DNA from: Streptomyces sp. I05A-00742
Lineage (GTDB): Bacteria > Actinomycetota > Actinomycetes > Streptomycetales > Streptomycetaceae
Assembly: GCF_013055795.1 (NCBI RefSeq)
Contig: NZ_JABETO010000006.1
Span: 230,661 to 294,660, forward strand
DNA length: 64,000 bases
Direction: 5' to 3'
The position numbers were made by a program, and so were the translations under genes. The notes beneath the pieces were generated by a model. That model had not been told where the DNA came from, did not search any database, and saw nothing but the letters and a program-made list of their open reading frames with translations. Position 1 is the first letter of the stretch. The number at the start of each line of letters is the position of its first letter. Positions 9,175 through 19,102 of the stretch are shown in pieces.

Positions 9175-9187
9175 GGGACGGCAGCAC

Positions 9188-12100
9188 ATGAAGCCCGTCG
9201 ACCCCCGGCTGCTCCGCCACGCGTCCGCGACCCGGTTCTTCCTGGCCGCCTCCGTGCTCCTCGGACTGGCCGGAGCCGCCCTCGTCATCGGCCAGGCGAT
9301 GCTCATCGCCGAGACCGTGACGGGCGCCTTCCGGCACGGGCGCACCGCCGGTGACCTGGCCGTGCCCCTCGCCCTGCTGGCCGCGACGGCGGTCGGCAGG
9401 GCGGTGGTCGCCTGGCTCACCGAGCTCGCCGCGCACCGGGCGGGCGCCGCGGTCAAGTCCCAGTTGCGCACCCGGCTGCTCGCCCACGCCGCACGGCTCG
9501 GCCCCGGCGCGGTCAACACCGGCGAGCTGACCACCCTCGCCACCCGGGGCATCGACGCGCTGGACGACTACTTCGCCCGGTACCTGCCCCAGCTCGGTCT
9601 CGCGGCCGTGGTGCCGGTCGCCGTCCTCGCCCGTATCGTGACCGCCGACTGGCTCTCGGCCCTGGTCATCGTCCTCACCCTCCCCCTCGTCCCGCTGTTC
9701 ATGGCTCTCATCGGCTGGGTCACCCAGTCCCGGATGGACCGTCAGTGGCGCCTGCTGTCACGGCTCTCCGGGCACTTCCTCGACGTCGTCGCCGGGCTGC
9801 CCACGCTCAAGGTCTTCGGCCGGGCCAAGGCCCAGGCCGAGTCGATCCGCGCCATCACCTCCGACTACCGGCGCGCGACACTGCGCACCCTGCGCATCGC
9901 CTTCCTCTCCTCCTTCGCCCTGGAACTGCTCTCCACCCTGTCGGTCGCCCTGGTCGCGGTGGGCATCGGCATGCGGCTCGTCCACGGAGAACTCGACCTC
10001 TACACCGGTCTGCTGGTGCTCGTCCTGGCGCCGGAGGCGTATCTGCCGCTCCGCCAGGTGGGCACCCACTACCACGCGGCGGCGGAAGGACTGGCCGCCG
10101 CCGACCAGGTCTTCGCGGTGCTGGAGACCGCACCGGCCCCCGCCGGCACCCGGCCCGCCCCGGACGCCCGTGGCGCGGTGCTCTCCGTCGACCGGCTCGT
10201 GGTCCGGCACCCCGGCCGGGACCGGCTCTCCCTGGCCGCTACCTCGTTCGAGGTGCGGCCCGGGGAGACGGTCGCCCTGACGGGCCCCAGCGGAGTCGGC
10301 AAGTCGACCCTGCTGAACGTCCTCCTCGGCTTCGAACGCCCCACGAGCGGGCGGGTGTCGATCGGCGGCACGGATCTGTCATCGCTCTCCCCCGAAAGCT
10401 GGCGGGACCAGGTGGCCTGGGTCCCGCAACGGCCCCATCTCTTCGCCGGCACGGTCGCCGAGAACGTCCGGCTGGCACGGCCGGACGCCACCGAGGCACA
10501 GGTGCGCGAAGCACTCCGTGCCGCCGGTGCCCTCGACTTCGTCTCCATGTTGCACCACGGCACTGACACTCGCCTCGGCGAGGACGGCGCCGGGCTCTCC
10601 GCCGGGCAGCGCCAACGCCTCGCGCTGGCCCGGGCGTTCCTCGCCGACCGGCCGGTCCTGCTGCTCGACGAGCCGACCGCGAACCTGGACGGCGAGACGG
10701 AGGCCGCCGTGGTGGAGGCCGTCCGCCGCCTCGCCGAGGGCCGGACGGTGCTGCTGGTGGTGCACCGGCCGGCGCTCCTGGCGGTGGCGGACCGGGTGGT
10801 CCGGCTGGAGCGGCACGCGGAGCGGGACCCGGACCGGGACCCGGAGCGGCACGCAACCGTCCGACCCGGAGCAGCGGACGCCCGGCACGGCGGGGACCCG
10901 GAGAGCCGGCGTCGTGGGGAGGCGGTGATCACCGGTGCAGTGCCTCGGGAGACCGCCCCCGCCGGCCCCCGGGAGGAGACCGGAAGGCCCGCGCAAGCGG
11001 CGCCCCTCGCCCGTGTCCGCGCCGAAGGCCGTCCCTGGCGCGGCCGCTTCTGGCTCGCCCTCCTCCTCGGCAGCCTCGCGCTCGGCAGCGCGACCGGTCT
11101 GATGGCGGTCTCCGGCTGGCTGATCTCCCGCGCCTCCCAACAGCCGCCCGTCCTCTACCTGATGGTCGCCGTCACCGCGACGCGCACCTTCGGCATCGGC
11201 CGTTCCGTCTTCCGCTACGCCGAACGTCTCGTCTCGCACGACGCGGTGCTGCGGGCCCTGGCCGGACTGCGGGTCTCCGTGTACCGGCGGCTGGAGCGGC
11301 TGGCCCCCGCGGGGCTGCGGGACGTCCGCCGCGGCGATCTGCTGTCACGACTGGTCGGTGATGTGGACGCGCTCCAGGATTACTTCCTGCGCTGGCTGCT
11401 GCCGCTCGGGGCGGCCGTCGTCGTGGGGGCCGCCTCCGTGGGCTTCACCGCCTGGCTGCTGCCGGAGGCCGGCGCGGTGCTCGCCGCCGGGCTGCTGACC
11501 GCGGGCGTCGCCGTGCCCGTACTGTCGGCGGCCGTCGCACGGCGTGCCGAGCGTCAGCTGGCGCCCGTGCGAGGTGAGTTGTCCGATCATGTGGTCGGCC
11601 TGCTGTCCGGCACGGCCGAACTGACGGTCGCGGGCGCCCTGCCCGCCCGGCTGGAGCGGCTGCGCCGGGTGGACGCCGCCCTCACCGGCATCGCCCGCCG
11701 GGCCTCGTCCGCCACCGCGCTCGGTTCCGGCCTGTCGGCCCTGGCCTGCGGCCTGACCGTGGCGGGGACGGCGTGGGCCGGAGCGGCCGCCGTGTCCGCG
11801 GGACGCCTCGGCGGGATCTGGCTGGCCGTCGTCGTCCTGCTGCCGATGGCCGCGTTCGAGGCGGTGACCGGGCTTCCGCTCGCGGTGCAGCACCGCCAGC
11901 GCGTGCGCCGCTCCGCGGAGCGGGTGTACGAGGTGCTGGACGCCCCGGAGCCCGTGCGGGACGGCACGGAGCCCGCGCCGCCGACCCCGTTCCCGCTGCG
12001 GCTGTCCGGGGTGTCCGCCCGCTACCCGGGCCGCGCGGAGCCCGCCCTGCGGAATGTCAACCTGGAGTTGACGCCGGGGCGCAGGGTCGCCGTCGTCGGC

Positions 12101-12763
12101 CGGTCCGGGGCGGGCAAGACGACCCTTGCCCAGGTGCTGCTGCGCTTCCTGGACGTCGAGGCCGGCACGTACGTCGTCGGGGGCCGGGACGCGTCCCGGA
12201 CGGACGGTGACGCGGTGCGGCGGCTGGTGGGGTTGTGCGCGCAGGACGCGCACATCTTCGACAGCTCCCTGCGCGAGAACCTGCGGCTCGCGCGCCCCGG
12301 CGCGAGCGACGCGCGACTGCGCGAGGCGCTGGCGGAGGCCCGTCTGCTGGACTGGGTCGACTCCTTGCCGCGGGGGCTCGACACACCGGTCGGCGAGCAC
12401 GGTGCCCGACTGTCGGGCGGTCAGCGGCAGCGGCTGGCGCTGGCCCGCGCCCTGCTGGCGGACTTCCCGGTGCTGGTGCTGGACGAGCCCGCCGAACACC
12501 TGGACCTGGTGACCGCGGACGCGCTCACCGCGGACCTGCTGGCGGCCACGGAAGGTCGGACGACCGTGCTGATCACGCACCGGCTGGCAGGGCTGGAGGC
12601 GGTCGACGAGGTGATCGTCCTCGACGGCGGCCGGATCGTGCAGCGAGGTACGTACGGGGAACTGGCCGAGGCGGACGGAACGTTCCGGTTGATGCGGGAA
12701 CGGGAAGAGATGGAGAGCGGCATGGTGCATCCGCCGCTTTCCCTGGCAAAAGGTACTTATTAG
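9188..12763 (+). CDS. cydCD: Fused CydD-CydC thiol/haem ABC exporter
   Basis: Encodes 1191 aa, twice the length of a single half-transporter, so CydD and CydC are fused. Each half has a six-helix membrane domain followed by an ATPase. The first ATPase has GPSGVGKST (about residue 365), LSAGQRQR and LLLDEPTANLD. The second has GRSGAGKTT (about residue 972), LSGGQRQR and VLVLDEPAEHLD. The linker near residues 540-600 is charged and Arg/Glu/Pro-rich. The complex exports cysteine and glutathione-like thiols or haem-related cargo and is needed to assemble cytochrome bd. The fusion is common in actinobacteria. LSAGQ instead of LSGGQ in the first half is a small departure. Confidence 0.95.
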   Translation: MKPVDPRLLRHASATRFFLAASVLLGLAGAALVIGQAMLIAETVTGAFRHGRTAGDLAVPLALLAATAVGRAVVAWLTELAAHRAGAAVKSQLRTRLLAHAARLGPGAVNTGELTTLATRGIDALDDYFARYLPQLGLAAVVPVAVLARIVTADWLSALVIVLTLPLVPLFMALIGWVTQSRMDRQWRLLSRLSGHFLDVVAGLPTLKVFGRAKAQAESIRAITSDYRRATLRTLRIAFLSSFALELLSTLSVALVAVGIGMRLVHGELDLYTGLLVLVLAPEAYLPLRQVGTHYHAAAEGLAAADQVFAVLETAPAPAGTRPAPDARGAVLSVDRLVVRHPGRDRLSLAATSFEVRPGETVALTGPSGVGKSTLLNVLLGFERPTSGRVSIGGTDLSSLSPESWRDQVAWVPQRPHLFAGTVAENVRLARPDATEAQVREALRAAGALDFVSMLHHGTDTRLGEDGAGLSAGQRQRLALARAFLADRPVLLLDEPTANLDGETEAAVVEAVRRLAEGRTVLLVVHRPALLAVADRVVRLERHAERDPDRDPERHATVRPGAADARHGGDPESRRRGEAVITGAVPRETAPAGPREETGRPAQAAPLARVRAEGRPWRGRFWLALLLGSLALGSATGLMAVSGWLISRASQQPPVLYLMVAVTATRTFGIGRSVFRYAERLVSHDAVLRALAGLRVSVYRRLERLAPAGLRDVRRGDLLSRLVGDVDALQDYFLRWLLPLGAAVVVGAASVGFTAWLLPEAGAVLAAGLLTAGVAVPVLSAAVARRAERQLAPVRGELSDHVVGLLSGTAELTVAGALPARLERLRRVDAALTGIARRASSATALGSGLSALACGLTVAGTAWAGAAAVSAGRLGGIWLAVVVLLPMAAFEAVTGLPLAVQHRQRVRRSAERVYEVLDAPEPVRDGTEPAPPTPFPLRLSGVSARYPGRAEPALRNVNLELTPGRRVAVVGRSGAGKTTLAQVLLRFLDVEAGTYVVGGRDASRTDGDAVRRLVGLCAQDAHIFDSSLRENLRLARPGASDARLREALAEARLLDWVDSLPRGLDTPVGEHGARLSGGQRQRLALARALLADFPVLVLDEPAEHLDLVTADALTADLLAATEGRTTVLITHRLAGLEAVDEVIVLDGGRIVQRGTYGELAEADGTFRLMREREEMESGMVHPPLSLAKGTY

Positions 12764-12772
12764 GCTCTGGGT

Positions 12773-14482
12773 ATGCCCGCCACGGAAGAGCCCACCGGTC
12801 CCCCGCGTCCGACGACCACGCCGTACGGGCCGCTGGACCCGCTGGCCGTCGCGACGGAGGCCACCCGCAGCCTCCAGGGCATGTCCACCGAACTGACCGG
12901 GCGGGTGCCGCAGCTGCTGGAGGCCATGCGGTCGGTCGGCACCGGGCTGGAGCTGCACTCCACCCTCGACCGCATCGCCGAGACCGCCGCCGAGCTCGCC
13001 GACGCCCGCTACGCCGCCATCGCCGTCACCGACGCCGCCGACCCGTCCGGCGAGGGCCTCGCCGACTTCGTCACCTACGGCCTTCCCGGTGAACCGGACG
13101 GTCGCACCGGCGAACCGGCCGCCGGCCGGGGTGTCCTGGACGCCCTGCTGCGCCGTCCCGGCCGGCCCGTTACGGCCGGCACGACGGGCGAGGTCCTGGG
13201 CGTCCCGATCCGCGTCGAAGGCGAGATCTTCGGCAATCTCTACCTGGCAGGGAAGCGCGGCGGCGGTGAGTTCGGCGTCGCGGACCTCCACATGGTGAAG
13301 ATCCTCGCGACCGAGGCAGGCATCGCGATCGGGAACGCGCGCGTGTACGAGGAGGGCCGCCAGCGCATGCGGTGGATCGACGGCTCGGTGGCCGTCACCA
13401 CCGCACTGCTCTCGGGCGGCGACGCCGAGGACGCACTCGCCGTCGTCGCCGAGCAGGCACGCCGGCTCGCGGAGGCCGACGCGGGCATCGTGCTGCTGCC
13501 GGACGGCGAGGGCGGGCTGGAGATAGTGGTCGTCTCCGCCGACGATCCGGCGGGGCTGCTGGGGACGGTGATGCCGCCGCATAGTCCCGTGGCGTCCCAG
13601 CTCCTCGCGGGCGAGCCGGTGTTCATCGACGACTCCGCCACCGACCCGCGCATGATCACGGAGGTGGCCCCGCGCTTCGGCCCGAGCATGCTGCTGCCGC
13701 TCAAGAGCGGCGGACGGGTGCTGGGCACCCTGGCCATCCCGCGCCGCAGGGGCGCGCGGACGTACACGGCCACCGAGCGCACGCTCGCCACGCAGTTCGC
13801 CGCACAGGCCGCGCTCGCGCTCGTCCTGGCCGAGGCGCAGCGCGACCGGGAGCGGCTCGCGGTCTACGAGGACCGCGACCGGATCGCCCGTGACCTGCAC
13901 GACCTGGTCATCCAGCGGCTGTTCGCGACGGGCCTGCTGCTGGAGACCGCGCAGCGCAAGGCCGTGGTGCCGGACGTGCGGACGACGGTTGCCCAGGCGG
14001 TCGACGAACTGGACGTGACCATCCAGGAGATCCGGACGGCGATCTTCGCCCTGCAGCAGGGGCCGGCCGAAGCGCCCGCCGGGCTGCGGACCCGCGTCCT
14101 CCGGGAGATCGGCACGGCCGCCGTGCCGCTGGGCTTCCAGCCGTCCGTGAACTTCGTCGGCCCGGTGGACGCCAAGGTGGGCGAGGGCACGGGGAAGAAT
14201 CTGATCGCAGCGCTGCGGGAGGCCCTGTCCAACGCCTTCCGGCATGCCCGGGCGACGCGCATCGAGGTGGTCGTCGACGCGACGGTCCGGCTGCCGGACG
14301 GCCGCGAGGCGGTCCGGCTCACGGTGGCGGACGACGGGATCGGCATCCCGGAGGGCGGTCGGCGGAGCGGGCTGCGGAACCTCGCCAAACGGGCGGAGTC
14401 GCTGGGCGGCTCCAGCTCCTGCGGCCCCGGGCTGGGAGAGGAGGGGCGCGGGACATGCGTGGTGTGGGAGGCGCCGCTGTGA
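12773..14482 (+). CDS. GAF-domain sensor histidine kinase (DevS/DosS-like)
   Basis: Encodes 569 aa. Two GAF domains occupy about 60-185 and 200-355. Then comes a HisKA_3 dimerisation region with the phosphorylatable His in RDLHDLVIQRLFATGLLLE (about residue 375). The HATPase_c end has EALSNAFRHA and ADDGIGIP motifs. This is the layout of DevS/DosS and other redox or hypoxia kinases. It begins nine bases after cydCD, suggesting co-transcription and a role in sensing respiratory state. No response regulator gene adjoins it, so it is an orphan kinase here. Whether the GAF domains bind haem cannot be decided by eye. Confidence 0.92.
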   Translation: MPATEEPTGPPRPTTTPYGPLDPLAVATEATRSLQGMSTELTGRVPQLLEAMRSVGTGLELHSTLDRIAETAAELADARYAAIAVTDAADPSGEGLADFVTYGLPGEPDGRTGEPAAGRGVLDALLRRPGRPVTAGTTGEVLGVPIRVEGEIFGNLYLAGKRGGGEFGVADLHMVKILATEAGIAIGNARVYEEGRQRMRWIDGSVAVTTALLSGGDAEDALAVVAEQARRLAEADAGIVLLPDGEGGLEIVVVSADDPAGLLGTVMPPHSPVASQLLAGEPVFIDDSATDPRMITEVAPRFGPSMLLPLKSGGRVLGTLAIPRRRGARTYTATERTLATQFAAQAALALVLAEAQRDRERLAVYEDRDRIARDLHDLVIQRLFATGLLLETAQRKAVVPDVRTTVAQAVDELDVTIQEIRTAIFALQQGPAEAPAGLRTRVLREIGTAAVPLGFQPSVNFVGPVDAKVGEGTGKNLIAALREALSNAFRHARATRIEVVVDATVRLPDGREAVRLTVADDGIGIPEGGRRSGLRNLAKRAESLGGSSSCGPGLGEEGRGTCVVWEAPL

Positions 14483-14506
14483 CGGTGGCGCATTGGTGTT
14501 CGACAA

Positions 14507-14527
14507 GGGGCGTCCGGGACACGCCCC
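14507..14527 (+). terminator. Weak hairpin after the kinase gene
   Basis: GGGGCGT and ACGCCCC form a seven-pair stem around CCGGGAC, 25 bp after the kinase stop. No T tract follows, so termination is uncertain. Confidence 0.3.
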
Positions 14528-14602
14528 GGGGACGGCCTCCCGTCCCCTGAACGGTCCCCCTGCGGAAGCGGACCCGCCGGATGCCGGGTCAGGATCGCGT
14601 CC

Positions 14603-15733
14603 ATGCGGCGATTTCAGCGTCCCGACCCCGGCGACCGCCGGCCGCGCCCGCGCGGGCCCGGCCGCCGCGCGTGCCGCGACGGATGCGCGGTCCTCTGCGC
14701 GCTGGGCGTCGTGGTGACGCCGGTTCTCGCGTCCCAGCCGCCCGCCTCCTACGCGGCTCCGGGCCGGCTCGCCCGCGCCACCTCGGAGGTGTACCGCCTG
14801 ACCAGGGAGGAGGCCCTGGTCAAGGAGCGCTACGCCCGGGCGCTGCCGGCCGCGCGGGACCGGAAGCGGGAGGTCCGCCGGCTGGCCGACCGGCTGAGCG
14901 GGCTGCAATTCGTCTCCGGAGTGCTGCGGGAGGACGCCGGGGCCGCCGCCCGCGCGCAGTACCGGACCGGCGGCTTCACCGCCCGGGAGAGCCTCCAGGT
15001 CCTGGACGACCCACTGGAGCTGCTGTCCCTCCAGGAGGACGACACCGGCCGCCGGGAGCGGCTGGCCCGGCGGCTGAGCGAGACCGACGACCGGAGCAGG
15101 GCCCTGGCCGCCGAGGCGCGGGCGACCGCGTCCTCCTGGCACGCGCTGGACCAGGACGTCGCCCGGATGCGGACCACGCTGGACACCGTCGGCGGCCGGC
15201 TGACCGCGGCGCGCGGCCGGCTGGACGCGCTGGCCGCCGCCGCCGTGGCCGGAGGCCGCTGCGAGGCGGCCGACCGGGACGGGCTGGACGCGGACGACGC
15301 GGCGCGGCCGGACGGGGACCCCGACCGGGACGGCTGGACGCGGCCGGTGCTCGGCTACCGGCTCTCGGCCGGGTACGGCGGCTCCGGCGCGAACTGGGCC
15401 GGCACGCACACCGGCCAGGACTTCGCCGTGCCCACCGGCACTCCGGTGCGCTCGGTCGGGCCGGGGACGGTGGTGGCGTCCGGGTGCGGCGGCGCCTTCG
15501 GCATCAGCATGGTGATCCGGCACCCGGGCGGCTGGTACTCCCACTACGCCCACCTGGCGACACCGTTCGTGGCCCCGGGACACCGGGTGCGGCCGGGCGA
15601 GTGGATCGGCCTGTCCGGGACCACGGGAAACTCCACGGGGCCGCATCTGCACTTCGAGATCCGTACGACCCCGGAGTTCGGGTCCGCCGTCGATCCGGTG
15701 GAGTGGCTGCGCCGGCGCGGCGTGGGGCTGTAG
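14603..15733 (+). CDS. Secreted M23 (LytM) peptidase with coiled-coil
   Basis: Encodes 376 aa. An Arg-rich N-terminus precedes a hydrophobic signal or anchor segment at about 28-50 ending near SYAAP. Residues 55-215 are Arg/Glu/Ala/Leu-rich and probably coiled-coil, as in EnvC and NlpD-type proteins. The M23 domain is at the C-terminus: GTHTGQDFAVP (about residue 267) supplies the HxxxD zinc ligands and HLHFE (about residue 349) the remaining His. It would cut peptidoglycan cross-bridges or regulate another hydrolase outside the membrane. It ends 20 bp from a convergent HAD gene. Confidence 0.9.
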   Translation: MRRFQRPDPGDRRPRPRGPGRRACRDGCAVLCALGVVVTPVLASQPPASYAAPGRLARATSEVYRLTREEALVKERYARALPAARDRKREVRRLADRLSGLQFVSGVLREDAGAAARAQYRTGGFTARESLQVLDDPLELLSLQEDDTGRRERLARRLSETDDRSRALAAEARATASSWHALDQDVARMRTTLDTVGGRLTAARGRLDALAAAAVAGGRCEAADRDGLDADDAARPDGDPDRDGWTRPVLGYRLSAGYGGSGANWAGTHTGQDFAVPTGTPVRSVGPGTVVASGCGGAFGISMVIRHPGGWYSHYAHLATPFVAPGHRVRPGEWIGLSGTTGNSTGPHLHFEIRTTPEFGSAVDPVEWLRRRGVGL

Positions 15734-15753
15734 CCGGCCGGGTCCGCCGCAGG

Positions 15754-16644
15754 TCAGGGGCAGCCGTGCAGGATCTGCTCGATGACCGCGGCGACGCCGT
15801 CGTCGTTGTTGGCGGCGGTCCGGTGCGTGGTGGCGGCCAGTACCTCCGGGTGGGCGTTGGCCATGGCGTAGGAGGTGCCGGCCCAGCCGAGCATCTCCAG
15901 GTCGTTGGGCATGTCGCCGAAGGCCACCACCTCTTCGGGCGCGATGCCGTGTTCGGCGCAGTAGCCCGCGAGCGTGCTGGCCTTGCTGACGCCGGGGCCG
16001 CTGATCTCCAGCAGCGCGGTGGGGCTGGAGCGGGTGAACGAACCGTGGTCGCCGGCCGCGGTGCGGGCCCGGGCGAGGAACGCGTCGGGGGCGAGCTCGG
16101 GGTGGTGGGCGAGCAGCTTGAGGATGGGGCCGCAGGAGTCGCCGCCCTCCGTGGGCGCCTCCGCGGCCAGGAATTCCTCGGCGGGGGCGATGACCGCCGC
16201 GGGGTCGAGCTGGAAGGGCGGGTACTGCGGCTCGTAGTGGAAGCCGGTGGTGCGTTCGACGGCGAACGAGGAGCCGGGGACGGCGGCGCGCAGCGCCACG
16301 ACGATGGCCAGGGCGTCGGCCCGCCCCAGCGGTCTGACCTCGACGAACCGGCCACCGTCCCGGAGGTCCACGACAGCGGCGCCGTTCGCGCAGATCGCCA
16401 GGCCGTGGCCGTGCACATGGGCGCTGACCACGTCCATCCAGCGTGCCGGGCGGCCGGTGACGAAGAAGACCTCCAGCCCCGCCGCCTCGGCGGCGGCCAG
16501 CGCGGCGACGGTCCGGTCGGACACCGTCTTGTCGTCCCGCAGCAGGGTGCCGTCGAGGTCGGTGGCGATCAGCCGGGGTATCGGGGCTGTCCGGCCGGCG
16601 GCCGGGGTCTCGGGCTGCTCGGTAGCTGAAGTCACGGTTCCCAT
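15754..16644 (-). CDS. HAD superfamily (Cof-type) phosphatase
   Basis: Encodes 296 aa from the ATG at 16644; a GTG four codons in is an alternative and neither has a strong ribosome site. HAD motifs are present in order: [12 protein letters not shown] with the nucleophile Asp, VTGRPARW, a KAST lysine motif, and GDMPNDLEM. The long insert between motifs is the C2 cap of Cof-type enzymes that dephosphorylate sugar phosphates or cofactors. The substrate is unknown. It is closely related in layout to the second HAD gene of this window (40090-40896). Confidence 0.9.
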   Translation of the reverse strand: MGTVTSATEQPETPAAGRTAPIPRLIATDLDGTLLRDDKTVSDRTVAALAAAEAAGLEVFFVTGRPARWMDVVSAHVHGHGLAICANGAAVVDLRDGGRFVEVRPLGRADALAIVVALRAAVPGSSFAVERTTGFHYEPQYPPFQLDPAAVIAPAEEFLAAEAPTEGGDSCGPILKLLAHHPELAPDAFLARARTAAGDHGSFTRSSPTALLEISGPGVSKASTLAGYCAEHGIAPEEVVAFGDMPNDLEMLGWAGTSYAMANAHPEVLAATTHRTAANNDDGVAAVIEQILHGCP

Positions 16645-16995
16645 TGTCGGTTACGCGGTGGTGCCGGGCGCCCGGGTGGGCGGGGCGCCGTGTTTTTGAG
16701 CCAGCGCGCCGGAGCGGCCGGTGGCGGGGCGGGGGTGTCCGGTGGAAAGCGCAGGTGGCGGGGGGTGGAGGCGGTCGTGACGGCGAGGCGGTCGCCGCGG
16801 AGGGCAGACCCCTGCCCGGCAGCCCGGCAGCCCGGCGGTCCCGGTGGTGGACCGGGGGCGCGGTTCCTCGGCTCCGGGAGTGCGGCCGGGCGGCCGACGG
16901 CGGTCGAGGCTGCGGCCGGCGTTCGGATCTGCGGCTTCGGGGTCTGCGGTGTTGGCGTCCGCGGGTTGGGGCCTGCGGGGTTGGGGCCCGCGACG
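16645..16995. other. 351-bp GC-rich spacer with a G-quadruplex motif
   Basis: No gene can be supported. The spacer lies between two leftward genes, the luciferase-like gene upstream and the HAD gene downstream. It contains four G-tracts on the plus strand at 16963-16986 with loops of 2, 5 and 2 bases, fitting a canonical G-quadruplex. A promoter for the HAD gene is expected but not recognised. Confidence 0.6.
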
Positions 16996-17907
16996 TCACT
17001 CGCCCAGCTGCGCCAACGCCTTTGTGGCGATGCGCTCGAAGACGGCCTGGTCAGCGGCGAAGTCCGAGTCCGGGATCGGCCAGTGGACGACGATCTCGGT
17101 GAAACCGAGCTCGAAGTGCCGGCCCGCGAAGTCGACGAACGCGTCGAGCGATGCGAGAGGCCGGTTCCGGTCCGGGGTGAAGCCGGTCAGCAGGATCTTG
17201 TCGAGCTCGGAGACGTCACGGCCGATCTCCGCACAGGCGGCGCCCAGCTTCTCGATCTGGCCCCGGATGGCGTCCCGGGACTGCTCGGGGGTCCCGCTCT
17301 CGAAGAGCTTCGGGTCTCCCGTGGTCACCCACGCCTGCCCGTGCCGCGCGGCCAGCCGCAGGCCGCGCGGGCCGGTGGCGGCGACGGCGAAGGGCAGCCG
17401 GGGGCCCTGGACGCAGCCGGGAATGGTGCGGGCCTCGACCGCCGAGTAGAACGTGCCGTCGTGGCTGACGGCGCCCTCGGTCAGCAGCCGGTCGAGCAGC
17501 GGGACGAACTCGGCGAACCGGTCCGCCCGCTCCTTCGGCGACCAGGGCTCCTGGCCCAGGGCCGTCGCGTCGAACCCGCTGCCGCCCGCGCCGATGCCCA
17601 GGGTGATGCGCCCGTCCGAGACGTCGTCCAGCGTGATCAGGTCCTTGGCGAGGGTGACCGGATGCCGGAAGTTCGGCGAGGTGACCAGGGTGCCCAGCCG
17701 TATCCGGTCGGTCGCGGCCGCGGCGGCGGTCAGGGTGGGGACCGCGCCGAACCACGGGCCGTCCCGGAAGGTCCGCCACGAAAGGTGGTCGTAGGTGTAC
17801 GCCGTGTGGAAACCGAGCTCTTCCGCGCGGCGCCACTGGTCGCGGCCACCCTCCCGCCAGCGGTTGACGGGCAGGATCACGGTGCTCAGACGGTGCGAAG
17901 TAGCCAT
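16996..17907 (-). CDS. Luciferase-like (LLM) flavin-dependent oxidoreductase
   Basis: Encodes 303 aa from the ATG at 17907. It has the bacterial luciferase fold sequence pattern: LGFHTAYTYDHLSWR near the N-terminus, RIRLGTLVTSPNFRHPVTLAKD, and GRITLGIGAGGSGFDA. These fit F420- or FMN-dependent LLM monooxygenases or reductases of actinobacteria. Substrate and cofactor preference cannot be fixed from motifs alone. It is divergent from htpX with 132 bp between. Confidence 0.9.
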   Translation of the reverse strand: MATSHRLSTVILPVNRWREGGRDQWRRAEELGFHTAYTYDHLSWRTFRDGPWFGAVPTLTAAAAATDRIRLGTLVTSPNFRHPVTLAKDLITLDDVSDGRITLGIGAGGSGFDATALGQEPWSPKERADRFAEFVPLLDRLLTEGAVSHDGTFYSAVEARTIPGCVQGPRLPFAVAATGPRGLRLAARHGQAWVTTGDPKLFESGTPEQSRDAIRGQIEKLGAACAEIGRDVSELDKILLTGFTPDRNRPLASLDAFVDFAGRHFELGFTEIVVHWPIPDSDFAADQAVFERIATKALAQLGE

Positions 17908-18039
17908 GGTCCAGAGCCTACGGCGGCGCCGGTCCGGGACGGCCGGCGGAACGGAAATCGGCGGAATGGGGGAGACGAGAGGGAGAATCGTGACAGGGAA
18001 GCCTTGCCGGGGAGCTACCGCGACATCTGGGAGGCCACT

Positions 18040-18945
18040 GTGCGGGAGAGCACTCGATTCACCCCCGACCGCGGGCTGACCACCCGCATGGTCAGCACGA
18101 TGTTCCTGATCGGACTGCTCTACGTCGTGTTCGTCGGCGTGCTGATCGTGCTGCTGCGCGGCGCGTGGCCGATCATCCTGGTCCTGGCCGGAGGGGTGTT
18201 CGTCGCCCAGTTCTGGTTCAGCGACCGCATCGCCGCCTTCGGCATGGGGGCACGTGAGGTCACCCCTCGCGAGGCGCCCGAGCTGCACGGTGCCGTGGAC
18301 CGGCTGTGCGCGCTGGCGGACATGCCCAAGCCGCGGGTGGCGATCGCCGACAGTGATGTGCCCAACGCCTTCGCCACCGGGCGCAACCGGAAGAACGCCC
18401 TGGTCTGTGCGACGACCGGGCTGCTGCGTCGGCTGGAGCCGGAGGAACTGGAGGGGGTGCTGGCACACGAACTCAGTCATGTGGCGCACCGGGACGTCGC
18501 GGTGATGACCATCGCCTCCTTCCTGGGCGTCCTGGCCGGGCTCATCACCCGCGTCGGGCTGTGGGGAGGGCTGCGCAGGGTGGGGGGCCGGGACAGCAAC
18601 ACCGCGCTGCTGATGGTGGTGATTCCGCTGGTCAGCGCCGTGGTCTACGTCATCGGGTTCCTGCTGACCCGGATGCTGTCGCGCTACCGGGAGCTGTCCG
18701 CCGACCGGGCGGCCGCCCTGCTGACGGGCCGGCCGTCGGCACTGGCGTCGGCGCTCACCAAGGTCACCGGGGAGATGGCCCGGATTCCCACCCGTGATCT
18801 GCGGCAGGCCGAGCCGTTCAACGCCTTCTGGTTCGCGCCGGCCTTCTCCAAGGAGACCCTGAGCAGCCTGCTCTCGTCGCACCCCACGCTGGAACAGCGG
18901 CTTGACCAGCTCGGGAGGATCTCGGTACGGCTCGGACAGGCGTGA
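18040..18945 (+). CDS. htpX: M48 zinc metalloprotease HtpX
   Basis: Encodes 301 aa from the GTG at 18040, with GGAG seven bases upstream. Two membrane segments lie near residues 19-60, then a cytoplasmic protease domain with the zinc motif HELSH at 143-147. Two more hydrophobic stretches near 160-215 precede the ELSADRAAALLTG segment that supplies the third zinc ligand (Glu). HtpX degrades damaged membrane proteins under envelope stress. The pspAB-type gene directly downstream supports a stress role. Confidence 0.93.
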   Translation: MRESTRFTPDRGLTTRMVSTMFLIGLLYVVFVGVLIVLLRGAWPIILVLAGGVFVAQFWFSDRIAAFGMGAREVTPREAPELHGAVDRLCALADMPKPRVAIADSDVPNAFATGRNRKNALVCATTGLLRRLEPEELEGVLAHELSHVAHRDVAVMTIASFLGVLAGLITRVGLWGGLRRVGGRDSNTALLMVVIPLVSAVVYVIGFLLTRMLSRYRELSADRAAALLTGRPSALASALTKVTGEMARIPTRDLRQAEPFNAFWFAPAFSKETLSSLLSSHPTLEQRLDQLGRISVRLGQA

Positions 18946-19102
18946 GGGCGGACGCGCGGGGCACCGGGGACGGGGACGGGGGCGAGGGCGACGGCAAACG
19001 CGTGATGTGCCGGGGTCGTGCGGGACGACGGGCCGTGGGGCGGGGACACAGGAGGAGGCGCCGCGGGGCGTCGGGCCGCGGGCGGGAAGGAGTCTCGGAA
19101 CA

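Noticed and set aside
11345..16999. A leftward open frame of almost 1900 codons antisense to cydCD, the kinase and the M23 gene
   Set aside because: It is the mirror of high-GC genes on the other strand; composition is Arg/Gly/Pro-rich, there are no domains, and real genes occupy the opposite strand throughout.
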